DNA from: Shimia thalassica
Lineage (GTDB): Bacteria; Pseudomonadota; Alphaproteobacteria; Rhodobacterales; Rhodobacteraceae
DNA length: 64,000 bases
NCBI RefSeq assembly: GCF_001458215.1
Contig: NZ_CYTW01000001.1
Span: forward strand, 806,001-870,000
Direction: 5' to 3'
A program made the position numbers and the translations under genes. Numbering within the stretch: the stretch's first letter is position 1; each line of letters begins with the position of its first letter. Below are positions 28,132 to 36,359 of the stretch, piece after piece. The notes beneath the pieces were generated by a model. That model worked only from the letters and a program-made list of their open reading frames with translations. It did not search any database and had not been told where the DNA came from.

Positions 28132-29745
28132 TCAGTAACCAGTCGTTAGCGTGGGAATTGTGCTTTCCCCACGCTCGTTACGGACAACAGGATGTCCAGC
28201 TTCACCCATTGACGCTAGAAACTTGTTCCGCCCCATTGGCTTCCGTCCGACGTTGGAACACCAGAATTTGTAACGGTTAAACGCTTCTTGAGATTTAGCC
28301 GCTGGTCGGGCGTCCTCTGGCGTTCTCAGGAACACGCTAGAGTCGTCACTATGAAGCCAAGCACGAACGCTGTTGAACGCGTCCTGCCATTCAGCAAGAC
28401 AATCATTGTGCGTCTGTGTGACGGTCAACCCTTCGGTCTGTAGGCGTTCCACACCTTCAAACGCCCAGCCGACAATTGCCGACAATTCGGATTCTGCAAT
28501 GCGGTCCATCAATGACTCGTCGCGTTCGCCTTCACCCTTTCCAGTCCAGAAGCGAATGATAAACCAGCGCCGCCAGAATGCTGCCGTTGTGTCTCGGGTG
28601 GTGATGTAGAAATTCCCGTTACACCACGTTGCCGCGTTCGGTGTGAAATTGAACGGGACGCCAAAAGGAACCCGGCCTTTCATCAAGTCGCCACTGATAA
28701 CGGCTTTGAACGCTGCCGACGGAACAGGCTTTTCCCCGTCTATCTCAGGAACCATATTCACCAGCTTATTAGCCAGCGCTGCAACATTGTATTCCGAGTC
28801 CAGTTCAAGCGGGGAAATGCTGCAAACCGCGTTCGGATCTAACAGCTTGCGCAATAGTGCCAGCGTCTTGGATTTGAACGAACCGCCGACGCCATAGAGA
28901 AAGACGGCCTTTTCGTGCTTTGGTAGCAGGCCAAACAGGGTTGCACCAAACAGCTTTTGCAGGGCGATAGTTTGTTCCGCCGCCTCTGTCATGTAGTGCA
29001 TTTGCGCCATTCCCAGATTTGCGAACCGCTTGTTACGCACTTCGTTTTGCATGTGGTGATTAGACGGCAAGAATGCTTGCCAGAGCGTTTGCAGAAACAA
29101 GTCAGGCTTTCTTGTGCGGTCAGGTTCAACCGTCAAGGCAAACAGCGCCCTATGGTCAGGTGAAGGTTCCTCACAGACAACCTTGTCATTTTCCAGTCGC
29201 CAAAATCCCGCTTCGGTCATGACACCCGACGGTCCGTCATCGAAAAAGGACTCGTCCGATACTTGGTCGTAAAGCGTCTTGGTAATTCCGAGATAATCGC
29301 CCCGCTTTCGGCAGTATTGGTAGATGGAATACTTGCCGCCAATGTGTGCCGCCAACTTATCCAGTTCGGTGGCTTTCCACGTCCCGATACCGTGCTGATA
29401 CTTCCAGAATTTGCCGCCACAAGCCACTAAGCCGGGTGCAGGTATGGTCGCATAATAATGGGCTGCAATTTCCGAATGTGTCGCGCTTTCGTCAAGCGGT
29501 GCGGTGCCTGTCTTGTGATAGGTCAGTTGCCTGCCCATTGTCGCCACCATAGGCCGCACCTTGGTCACGCTGGTGCCAACCAGCTTTGCCAGCCGCTTAA
29601 CCAGTTCGTCTTGAAACGGTCCGTAGGTGTCCGCAATGCAAAGCAGGCATATATCAAACAGTTTGATATTTTTCGGATCTGCTTCCAGCTTTGCAAAATT
29701 GGCTTCGAATTGTTCAGCATATTGCCCGGGAACGATTTGAGACAT
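28132..29745 (-). CDS. P4/D5-type phage primase-helicase (SF3 ATPase)
   Basis: A 537-aa replication protein. The helicase domain is clear: Walker A GVGGSFKSKT (residues 285-294), Walker B-like LVNMVPEID, the sensor-1 asparagine in CNGN and an arginine finger in FWRRW, as in superfamily 3 helicases of P4 alpha and D5. The N-terminal part resembles the D5_N region, but no primase active site is evident, so it may be helicase-only. The ATG overlaps the stop of the upstream gene (TGATG) and has an AGAGGA ribosome site. It presumably replicates the excised island. Confidence 0.9.
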   Translation of the reverse strand: MSQIVPGQYAEQFEANFAKLEADPKNIKLFDICLLCIADTYGPFQDELVKRLAKLVGTSVTKVRPMVATMGRQLTYHKTGTAPLDESATHSEIAAHYYATIPAPGLVACGGKFWKYQHGIGTWKATELDKLAAHIGGKYSIYQYCRKRGDYLGITKTLYDQVSDESFFDDGPSGVMTEAGFWRLENDKVVCEEPSPDHRALFALTVEPDRTRKPDLFLQTLWQAFLPSNHHMQNEVRNKRFANLGMAQMHYMTEAAEQTIALQKLFGATLFGLLPKHEKAVFLYGVGGSFKSKTLALLRKLLDPNAVCSISPLELDSEYNVAALANKLVNMVPEIDGEKPVPSAAFKAVISGDLMKGRVPFGVPFNFTPNAATWCNGNFYITTRDTTAAFWRRWFIIRFWTGKGEGERDESLMDRIAESELSAIVGWAFEGVERLQTEGLTVTQTHNDCLAEWQDAFNSVRAWLHSDDSSVFLRTPEDARPAAKSQEAFNRYKFWCSNVGRKPMGRNKFLASMGEAGHPVVRNERGESTIPTLTTGY

Positions 29746-30023
29746 CAAACATCCTCTGGAAAGGTTGCTTCCAGATCCGGACGCAGGTGTACCAAATCGT
29801 CACGCAGAACCATCAGCCATGCATCAGACTCGCCTTTGAATGTGACGTTTAAATATCCGACGCAATCGGCCTGCCACGTTGGGCCAATTGACTTGACGTC
29901 CTCAAGCACCCGAACACCAGCAAAGCTGCCGTGGTTGGGCCGCATATTGGCTGCAATGGCCATGTCGTCGGACGGATTGCGGGTTTGGGCGCGGTGCCAA
30001 ACGCGAACGAATGTAGGTTTCAT
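29745..30023 (-). CDS. Small island protein of unknown function
   Basis: A 92-aa protein (MKPTFVRVWHRAQTRNPSDD...) with an excellent AGGAG ribosome site 5 bases before the chosen ATG. It overlaps the primase start by one base, so the two are translationally coupled. No domain is recognised; its position beside the replication gene suggests an accessory replication or regulatory role. Confidence 0.65.
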   Translation of the reverse strand: MKPTFVRVWHRAQTRNPSDDMAIAANMRPNHGSFAGVRVLEDVKSIGPTWQADCVGYLNVTFKGESDAWLMVLRDDLVHLRPDLEATFPEDV

Positions 30024-30149
30024 TTCGACTCCTAGTATTTGCGAGAAGTCGTCCAACCTGCTAGAATGTGGTGGTGAACGGATCGGTTCGCTTCTCAGTT
30101 ACGGATTGCAGGTCGCGCGGGTTAAGCGCGACCTGTTTCTTTTGGGGGG

Positions 30150-30353
30150 TCATTCCGTTGGCTCTTGTGTGGCGCCGAATTCCGACAGGTTTGCGAGAAC
30201 CGTGAAAAACCCTTCGTTGAAAAAAGTTCTTTCGGCGCCTTTCAGCATTTCGCGGTCCGGTCCCGGTGGAAGCTGGCGAGCAATGTCGGCCATTTCGTCA
30301 GCCGCCGCAAACAGTAGACCCCCGGCCTTTTCCGCTTGTCCTGAAATGTTCAC
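30150..30353 (-). CDS. Small island protein of unknown function
   Basis: 67 aa, helical and acidic, with no motif recognised. It overlaps the AlpA-like gene by 4 bases (ATGA), which supports its being translated. Confidence 0.5.
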   Translation of the reverse strand: MNISGQAEKAGGLLFAAADEMADIARQLPPGPDREMLKGAERTFFNEGFFTVLANLSEFGATQEPTE

Positions 30354-30595
30354 GCCGCACCGCCTTTCAGATCTGCCGACGTCAATTGAAACTGTCCGTC
30401 GGCCAGGGCGGCGAACCAGGCCAGCCCGACGGCTTCATCAATGAAACGGCGATTCCCGATTTGGAAAGTTGGCGGGCAATAATCCGTGTTTAAGACCGCA
30501 AATGCCGTCGTGCGCTTGATCCCTCTTTCTTCCATAAATGCGAGATACGGGCGAGCGTCACCGCTTGGTTTTGTGCCCTTCAAAATCATTGTCAT
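30350..30595 (-). CDS. AlpA-like DNA-binding regulator
   Basis: An 81-aa protein. GIKRTTAFAVLNTDYCPPTFQIGNRRFIDEAVGLAWFA matches the winged-helix/MerR-like pattern of AlpA/excisionase proteins (helix, helix, PxPxxIGxRRF wing). These activate integrase or excision genes in satellites and prophages. The ATG at 30595 has an AGGGGG ribosome site; 11 further upstream codons are open but unlikely. Confidence 0.65.
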   Translation of the reverse strand: MTMILKGTKPSGDARPYLAFMEERGIKRTTAFAVLNTDYCPPTFQIGNRRFIDEAVGLAWFAALADGQFQLTSADLKGGAA

Positions 30596-30674
30596 CGTTT
30601 GACCCCCTGTGAATTGTTTCAGGATCAAACAAGCAGGTTTTGGACCGGCCTGAACACTTGGTATAAAATGCCTA

Positions 30675-31217
30675 TTAGATGTCCGCCCAACCCGCCAGCG
30701 ACCGGCGCATTTGCCTTGCGTTCAGCTTGTAACGATCGGCCAGGTAAACGACGGTCGCACCTTTGTGCCTCATAATGTGCAGTCCAAAATCTCGAATCTC
30801 TTCCAAAAGCCCGACGGGTTGTCGGCCAGGTTGCGCCTCATGTGCCTGGGTGCCAGTTAGAACAGCTTGCGCCAATAGGCGCGGCAGTGCCGGACCACCC
30901 GCGCCGCACGAAACTAGATCCGCAGCAGGCCGCGCACGGTCCAAGTTGCCGGACCATAGGCCGACAGATCCCAGGCATACGGCGGCGAAAAAAGCGTCAA
31001 TGTCCTGCAGGTCAGGTAGAGCGGTCAGAACCCGAAACATAGCTTCAGCCGCGTATTTGTCGGGAGGTAATTGTGCATATCGTACCGCCAGCCGGTCAGG
31101 ATCTTCCCAGGCCGCAGCTAAGCCAGTCAAGAACGGTTCGCGCCAATCCTGCCAGCGACTCTTGCGGTCGGTTTCTCGGTCTAGTCGTGCGAAATGGCCC
31201 TCAATAAATGGTGTCAT
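30675..31217 (-). CDS. Island protein of unknown function with C-terminal helix-turn-helix-like segment
   Basis: A 180-aa protein that begins 4 bases before the end of the integrase gene (ATGA overlap), so it is co-translated with it. The last 35 residues (HIMRHKGATVVYLADRYKLNARQMRRSLAGW) read as a helix-turn-helix, suggesting DNA binding. The rest is helical and not recognised. Confidence 0.6.
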   Translation of the reverse strand: MTPFIEGHFARLDRETDRKSRWQDWREPFLTGLAAAWEDPDRLAVRYAQLPPDKYAAEAMFRVLTALPDLQDIDAFFAAVCLGSVGLWSGNLDRARPAADLVSCGAGGPALPRLLAQAVLTGTQAHEAQPGRQPVGLLEEIRDFGLHIMRHKGATVVYLADRYKLNARQMRRSLAGWADI

Positions 31218-32374
31218 AGCGTCGGTCCAGTGCCCAATTTTTCGGTGCGGTGGAAATAGTGCTTCAAGATAATTTCAACCGACGTGTCAGCCATTTTCGC
31301 AATCGTAAGGGCGTCGACTCCCCCGTCCGTCGCGGCCCAGCTAATCGCGCTGTGTCGGATCGTGTAAAGTGTCACATCATCCAGGTTAGCCGTCGCGGAT
31401 GCCGCCTTTATCCGACCAAACTGGAAGCCTTCAGGCCAGCGTTGATCGTCCGGTCCGATCAATAGTGGTCGATTGCCTGGTCGTCCCGCCGTCAGATCTT
31501 TCAGCAGATCTACAGCACCGGCAAAAAGATCTATCTCAATCACGCCACGCTTGGCGGCATTCTTGCCCCGCCTCAATCGCAACTTGGCACGGGTTGGGTC
31601 GAAGTCTCGCACATCGGCCATGCGCAACGCTTGCGGCCTTTGCAGCGTCAAAAACATGACTCGTAGGAAATTGGCAAATTCCGGTTCGGCGCCATCAATC
31701 AATCGTCGCACTTGGACTAGTGATAGAGCCTTGCCGCCGAGTCCTTCGTCTCCCTGGTCAGCACGTTCAATGGCAATGATTTTCTCGCCCTTTTTCTTTG
31801 CCCCTTCCCAGGCTCGTTTGCCGTCGAATTCATATGTGTCGGCGCCGGATGTCAGAATGGCCTTTGCGGTTGCAAGATCCCTGTCACCGGCACTTGCCGA
31901 CCGATTGCCCCTATCGCGCCATGCCTCGCACTTTGCGACGGTCACGTCATGTAAAGGTGTGTCAGATCCGAACCAATCCGAAACCCGCTTGGCATAGCTG
32001 GTCCAGCCGTCGCGCGTTTTCTGTGCCGTTATACCGCCTGCCTCTGCCTCTTTACGTGCAAGCCATGCGGTGCAAGCCATAGCGACAATGACAGGCCCGC
32101 CGGTGCCCTCTACCTCTTGCTGTGTTTCAATGCCGTCCGCCCAATCTTGTGCCGCTCTCACGGCCTCTTTGTAGGTCAGGGCTTCAATCGATCCGAGTGT
32201 CGTCTTGTGCCACCTCTTGCGGCCTGTGGCGGGGCGTCTGGCCTTCCATGCCTGCCCACGTGCCCCGACATACAGGCCGACCGACAAACCGTCTCCTATC
32301 GCTTCCCAATAAGGGTCGGTGCGGGGCGCCAGGTTAGCCCGACCTATGGCGGATCTGATGTTGATTATTGGCAT
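31214..32374 (-). CDS. int: Tyrosine recombinase / integrase of the island
   Basis: A 386-aa phage-type integrase. The N-terminal arm-binding region is followed by a SAM-like core-binding domain (about 95-180) and a catalytic domain with Arg246 (FLTLQRPQALR), Lys270/271, Arg340-His341 (LYTIRHSAIS) and the nucleophile Tyr373 (KHYFHR). The box II positions usually His are Tyr (LYTIRH) and Asp (MADTS), a tolerated variation in some alphaproteobacterial integrases. The gene lies next to the right att copy and reads into the island, as is normal. Confidence 0.92.
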   Translation of the reverse strand: MPIINIRSAIGRANLAPRTDPYWEAIGDGLSVGLYVGARGQAWKARRPATGRKRWHKTTLGSIEALTYKEAVRAAQDWADGIETQQEVEGTGGPVIVAMACTAWLARKEAEAGGITAQKTRDGWTSYAKRVSDWFGSDTPLHDVTVAKCEAWRDRGNRSASAGDRDLATAKAILTSGADTYEFDGKRAWEGAKKKGEKIIAIERADQGDEGLGGKALSLVQVRRLIDGAEPEFANFLRVMFLTLQRPQALRMADVRDFDPTRAKLRLRRGKNAAKRGVIEIDLFAGAVDLLKDLTAGRPGNRPLLIGPDDQRWPEGFQFGRIKAASATANLDDVTLYTIRHSAISWAATDGGVDALTIAKMADTSVEIILKHYFHRTEKLGTGPTL

Positions 32375-32398
32375 GTAGGACGGCCCCTTGAATAAAAC

Positions 32399-32425
32399 TT
32401 AGGGACATAATTAGGGACATGTGTA
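32399..32425 (+). promoter_or_regulatory. Integrase arm-type sites, right end
   Basis: Two direct copies, TTAGGGACAT at 32399 and TTAGGGACATGTGTA at 32411; the second is identical over 15 bases to the left-end site. They lie between the integrase start and the right att copy and may also serve to autoregulate int. Confidence 0.65.
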
Positions 32426-32511
32426 GCGTATTTCAATGAACTTTTTTGAATGAATTTGAATGTAAAATATTGAAATTAAGGTACAAATATATTCAGGAGA
32501 ATTCGTGAATT

Positions 32512-32573
32512 TCCCCTGCTAAGGGAGTAAACGGGGAACCGTTTCGAGGGTTCGAATCCCTTCGTCTCCGCCA
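32512..32573 (+). repeat. attR: 62-bp copy of the tRNA-Ser 3' end
   Basis: Exact copy of 18594-18655; the sequence to its left is AT-rich and unlike the tRNA 5' half, so this is not a functional tRNA. Confidence 0.95.
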
Positions 32574-32590
32574 GAAGGCCATAGCCTTCT
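32573..32590 (+). terminator. Hairpin after attR, probably the original tRNA-Ser terminator
   Basis: AGAAGGC/GCCTTCT around CATA starts on the last base of the repeat. It would have followed the tRNA before the island moved it 14 kb away. It lacks a T-run. Confidence 0.5.
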
Positions 32591-32943
32591 GATGTTATCC
32601 GGCATCATGTTTTGTAGCAGCCAAGTTCCCGCCTTTTGATCAATTCTTGGGTTAGGTGAGGCTTGGAGTGGTAAAAAGCTCAGATCTAAAGGCATGAGGG
32701 GCAACTATCTGCTTTAAGCGTCGGTTCCTGAGGGGGCAGGTCCTCAGCGTAGCGTTGCAGAGAGGGGTTTCTTTTGATGCGTCTCTACGATCGGTGGCAC
32801 CATTGAATTTTTTGGTTGGATTTTTGATTAGTTTGAAAGAGCGACACCCGCACCTTAGCGCGCCTTTTGACTTTGTCCCGCCAAGGGTATTTGTGGAACA
32901 ACTAAATGTAAATTAGGGTCCTCAGTGACTGTAAGGATCTGGC
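32574..32943. other. Intergenic region between island and GntR gene
   Basis: About 370 bases with the displaced hairpin at the left and an AT-rich promoter-like stretch before the GntR start. I see no gene. Confidence 0.5.
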
Positions 32944-33606
32944 ATGAGTACAAAAGCTTCAACGACTTCGGCGGATACAGAAAACCTGAATGCCTCCATT
33001 TACGCGGATCTTCGTATTCAGCTGATTACCGGAGTTTTGCAACCTGCCGAAGCCGTGTCGATCCGCAAATTGGCAGAAAGCCGTGAAGTGTCCATGATGC
33101 CGGTGCGCGAAGCGTTGCGCCAGCTTGCATCCGAAGGGGCCTTGATTTCTGCCGCCCGCAAAGCGTTCCGCGTGCCGGACCTCACCCCGCAAGAAGCGTC
33201 CGACCTGTTTTTTGTGCGGGGCGTACTGGAAGGGGCCGCTGCGGAAATCGCGGCGACACGGATCACGCCGGAAACCCTTGCCACGTTGAACAGGTTGGTT
33301 GCGGAAATGCGAACCACATGGGAGGCGCGCGATGCTCCGGCGTTTCTGTTGGCGAATTACCGTTTCCACAGCACGATTTATGAATCCAGCGGCAACAGGG
33401 CGCTGGCGCTGAGCATTGATCGGCTCTGTGCTCAGACAGGTCCGTGGCTGTCGCATGGAATTGTCCATCTGGTGAACCCGGACAACTGGATCGGAGAGCA
33501 TGGGTTGATCATAGAAGCGTTACGGACAGGTGATGCAGCAGCGGCGCGCAAATTGATCGAAGAGGATGTGTTCTGGGGCGTCGAGCTGTATCGCCATTCG
33601 ACCTGA
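32944..33606 (+). CDS. GntR-family regulator, FCD type
   Basis: A 220-aa regulator. The N-terminal winged helix (IYADLRIQLITGVLQPAEAVSIRKLAESREVSMMPVREALRQL) and helical FCD domain (LFFVRGVLEGAAAEIAA, YRFHSTIYESSGN, HGLIIEALRTGD) are clear. FCD regulators usually sense organic acids or amino-acid derivatives. It lies 185 bases upstream of the Rieske oxygenase and probably controls it. Confidence 0.9.
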   Translation: MSTKASTTSADTENLNASIYADLRIQLITGVLQPAEAVSIRKLAESREVSMMPVREALRQLASEGALISAARKAFRVPDLTPQEASDLFFVRGVLEGAAAEIAATRITPETLATLNRLVAEMRTTWEARDAPAFLLANYRFHSTIYESSGNRALALSIDRLCAQTGPWLSHGIVHLVNPDNWIGEHGLIIEALRTGDAAAARKLIEEDVFWGVELYRHST

Positions 33607-33755
33607 TCGCGAGGCGGACGCCGCGCAAGACGTGCTTCTTCTTTGCCGCGTGCCATGGGATTGGGCACGCATCGGGTGAATTCGCGGGAATCATGCAAAC
33701 TTGGCTGTGACTCGTAAAAAATCTTTGCGCGGTGGCACATTCGTCGCTATCAAAA

Positions 33756-33767
33756 CTGTGATCACAG
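33756..33767. promoter_or_regulatory. 12-bp palindrome before the Rieske oxygenase gene
   Basis: CTGTGATCACAG, 23 bases upstream of the start codon and next to the ribosome site region. It may be the operator for the preceding FCD-GntR regulator. Confidence 0.45.
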
Positions 33768-33790
33768 ATTCGATTTGGACGGAGTAAACA

Positions 33791-34948
33791 ATGCAAAGCC
33801 AAGCAACGCGTGACGTGCACGGACTGCGCCAGCATCTGACAGAGCTAACATCCAGAGCAAAGGATGACGCCTACAGTATGCCGTCGGATTTCTATACGTC
33901 TGAAGACTTCCTTGAACTCGAGAAAGAACAGATCTTTCGTGCTGAATGGGTGTGCCTTGGGCATGTCGGTGAAGTTGCCGAACCCGGCGACTTTTTCACA
34001 ACGGAACTGGTCGGAGAGCAGCTTCTGGTGGTCCGCAACGATGATGGGGACATCAACGTGCTTTCAAACGTGTGTCGCCACCGCGGAAACATGGTCGAAA
34101 ACGAAACAAGCGGCAATCGTCGCAGTTTTGTGTGCCCGTATCATGCCTGGACCTACAAGCGCGACGGAGAACTGAAGACTGCGCCACTTATGAAAAAGGC
34201 AAAGGCATTTAACTCTGCAAAGTGCAGCCTGCCAAAGTTCAGCACAGAGATCTGGAACAATTTCATCTTTGTTAATCTGGATGGCGCGGCCAAACCGCTG
34301 GCCCCTCAATTGGTGTCGCTTGATGCGATATTGCACAATTACCATCACGAATTGCGCAACCTTCTGTTCAAGGATGAAGCTGTCTGGGGGACCAACTGGA
34401 AGAACCTGACCGAGAACTTCATGGAAGGGTATCACCTGTTTGCGACCCACCCCAAGACGTTGCAACCGATGACACCAACGCAACTGTGTCGCAAGGTTCC
34501 GGGAGAGGATCGCTGGACGGCGTATCGATCCTATTACGATCCGGAATACCCGCCGCGTGGCCCGTTTCACGATGACATGACTGAAGACGAACAACGTAAC
34601 AGTGTTCTCTTCAATATCTTCCCGAGCTTTGTCGTTGCGGTTGCTGCGAACTACACGCTGTTTCTTTGTCTGCGGCCCAATGGGGTAGTGCAGGTGTCGA
34701 TCCGTTGGGGTGTTTGTGGCCTCAAAACGGACCCGAAGGATCCCGAAGTTGTCGCCTATGTCGACCTGTGCAAGGCATTCAATGCGGAAGACAAGGAAAA
34801 GCTGGAAACCCTGCAAAAAGCCCAAGAGACTCGTTTCTTTGAGGGCGGGCCTTTGGCGCCGGATGACCTTGAAGGCACGATCTGGGACTTCTTGAAGTAT
34901 ATGGAAGGCATGTTGGGCGACACATCGGTTGCTGCTGCCGCGGAATGA
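33791..34948 (+). CDS. Rieske non-haem iron oxygenase, alpha subunit, probable N-demethylase
   Basis: A 385-aa protein. The Rieske cluster ligands are Cys95/His97 and Cys115/His118 (NVCRHRGN, CPYHAW). The mononuclear iron site is His215 and His220 in FMEGYHLFATH, and the bridging residue three before the first histidine is Glu212 instead of the usual Asp. A bridging Glu is known from the quaternary-amine oxygenases such as carnitine monooxygenase CntA, so an N-methyl or quaternary ammonium substrate is plausible. No reductase is adjacent; the nearest is at 48-49 kb. A terminator follows. Substrate not determinable. Confidence 0.85.
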   Translation: MQSQATRDVHGLRQHLTELTSRAKDDAYSMPSDFYTSEDFLELEKEQIFRAEWVCLGHVGEVAEPGDFFTTELVGEQLLVVRNDDGDINVLSNVCRHRGNMVENETSGNRRSFVCPYHAWTYKRDGELKTAPLMKKAKAFNSAKCSLPKFSTEIWNNFIFVNLDGAAKPLAPQLVSLDAILHNYHHELRNLLFKDEAVWGTNWKNLTENFMEGYHLFATHPKTLQPMTPTQLCRKVPGEDRWTAYRSYYDPEYPPRGPFHDDMTEDEQRNSVLFNIFPSFVVAVAANYTLFLCLRPNGVVQVSIRWGVCGLKTDPKDPEVVAYVDLCKAFNAEDKEKLETLQKAQETRFFEGGPLAPDDLEGTIWDFLKYMEGMLGDTSVAAAAE

Positions 34949-34955
34949 TCCGGGC

Positions 34956-34988
34956 CAAACGCGCCTGCATCGGCGGGCGCGTTTGTTG
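34956..34988 (+). terminator. Terminator of the Rieske oxygenase gene
   Basis: A 10-bp perfect stem CAAACGCGCC/GGCGCGTTTG followed by TTGTT. Confidence 0.7.
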
Positions 34989-35132
34989 TTAGCAAAAGGG
35001 ATTTCAACGCAGGTAGCGTCGGGCAATCATCGCGCCCTTGGGGCAAGAGTGCGAAGTTTGAAGGAAAGGGAGAGGTGTGTGGGCAATACCGAGGCCCTCT
35101 ACATCACGGCTCCCTTGCCTCATGCCCCGTGA

Positions 35133-36248
35133 TTAAAACTCTACAACCGCACGGATGGATTTGCCTTCGTGCATCAAGTCGAACCCATGGTTGATCTCGT
35201 CAAGAGTGAGCTTGTGAGTGATCATCGGATCGATTTCGATTTTCCCGCCCATGTACCAATCAACGATCTGAGGCACATCCGTGCGCCCTTTGGCGCCGCC
35301 AAACGCGGTGCCGCGCCAGACCCGACCTGTAACAAGCTGGAAAGGGCGTGTTGAAATTTCCGCGCCTGCCGCAGCAACGCCGATGATAACGCTTTCTCCC
35401 CATCCTTTGTGAGCCGCTTCCAGCGCTTGGCGCATCACGGTTGTGTTGCCCGTGGCATCAAATGTGTAGTCTGCACCGCCGCCGGTCAATTCGACCAGAT
35501 GTTCAACCAGATCGCCGTCTACTTTGGTCGGGTTCACAAAGTCGGTAAGTCCGAAGTACCGGCTCATTTTTTCTTTGTCATCGTTCAGATCTACGCCGAC
35601 GATCTGATCTGCTCCGGCCATACGCAGGCCTTGGATCACGTTGAGACCAATGCCGCCGAGACCAAAAACCACGCAACGTGCGCCGATCTCGACCTTGGCT
35701 GTGTTGATAACCGCGCCAATGCCGGTTGTGACGCCACACCCGATGTAGCAAATCTTGTCGAAAGGGGCGTCTTTGCGCACTTTGGCCAACGCAATCTCGG
35801 GCACAACAGTGTGGTTGGCGAATGTCGAGCAGCCCATGTAGTGATAGATTGGCGTGCCATCCAGCATCGAGAAACGCGTTGTGCCATCCGGCATCAGACC
35901 CTTGCCCTGTGTGACGCGAATGGCCTGGCACAGGTTGGTTTTGCCGGACAGACAATACTCACATTGGCGACACTCGGGGGTGTAGAGCGGGATAACGTGA
36001 TCACCAACTTCCAAAGTGGTGACACCTTCGCCCACTTCCAGCACAACGCCCGCACCTTCGTGGCCCAGAATAGACGGGAAGATCCCTTCCGGGTCGTCGC
36101 CAGAGCGGGTGAATTCATCAGTATGGCACAGACCCGTGGCTTTGATCTCGACCAGAACTTCACCCGCTTTGGGGCCCTAAAGGTTGACCTCCATAATCTC
36201 AAGCGGTTTTCCTGCTTCGATTGCGACGGCGGCACGGGTTCTCATCAT
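35133..36248 (-). pseudogene. adhC: S-(hydroxymethyl)glutathione dehydrogenase (class III alcohol dehydrogenase) with an in-frame TAG
   Basis: Oxidises the formaldehyde-glutathione adduct. From the ATG at 36248 (ribosome site AGGAAG) the frame gives MMRTRAAVAIEAGKPLEIME, then VNL, and a TAG at codon 24 where the family has Glu or Asp. It then continues undisturbed to full length (about 371 codons). Zinc ligands ([14 protein letters not shown], the [15 protein letters not shown] loop), the NAD motif [12 protein letters not shown] and CGVTTG are intact. A shorter product from an internal GTG at 36044 would lack the catalytic zinc ligands. It is thus a fresh pseudogene or a sequence error. It diverges from hutD across a HutC-like site. 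Confidence 0.85.
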
Positions 36249-36265
36249 GAGACTTCCTTGATTAA

Positions 36266-36279
36266 TATGTATAGATTTA
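36266..36279. promoter_or_regulatory. HutC-like site between adhC and hutD
   Basis: TATGTATAGATTTA matches the site between hutF and hutI at 12 of 14 positions; it is the weakest of the four copies and lies between two divergent genes. Confidence 0.45.
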
Positions 36280-36359
36280 TTATTGATATGGGTATCGGTT
36301 AAATCACACTCGGGCTTTGCTCAAGCGGTCCGGGGGCAAAACCATTGCGGAGTTGATCC

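Larger units (their letters stand above)
18594..32573. mobile_element. Integrated phage-satellite-like (PICI-like) genomic island
   Basis: The element is bounded by a 62-bp exact direct repeat and sits in tRNA-Ser(GCU). From the right end inward on the minus strand it has a tyrosine integrase, a 180-aa gene, an AlpA-like regulator, two small genes, a P4/D5-type primase-helicase and a P27-type terminase small subunit. No portal, capsid, tail or lysis genes are visible. The left half is AT-richer cargo. Integrase, AlpA, primase and TerS without structural genes is the hallmark of phage-inducible chromosomal islands, and about 14 kb is a usual size. The classification is inferred from gene content. 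Confidence 0.85.

Noticed and set aside
32512-32573. Second tRNA-Ser gene
   Set aside because: Only the 3' 62 bases are present; the acceptor 5' strand and D-arm are missing, so it is the att copy.
35133-36248. Pyrrolysine at the TAG of adhC or use of TGA/TAG/TAA recoding in the transporter genes
   Set aside because: All three stop codons occur, the positions are not catalytic, no pyl or sel genes are seen, and the MttB homologue itself has no internal TAG.
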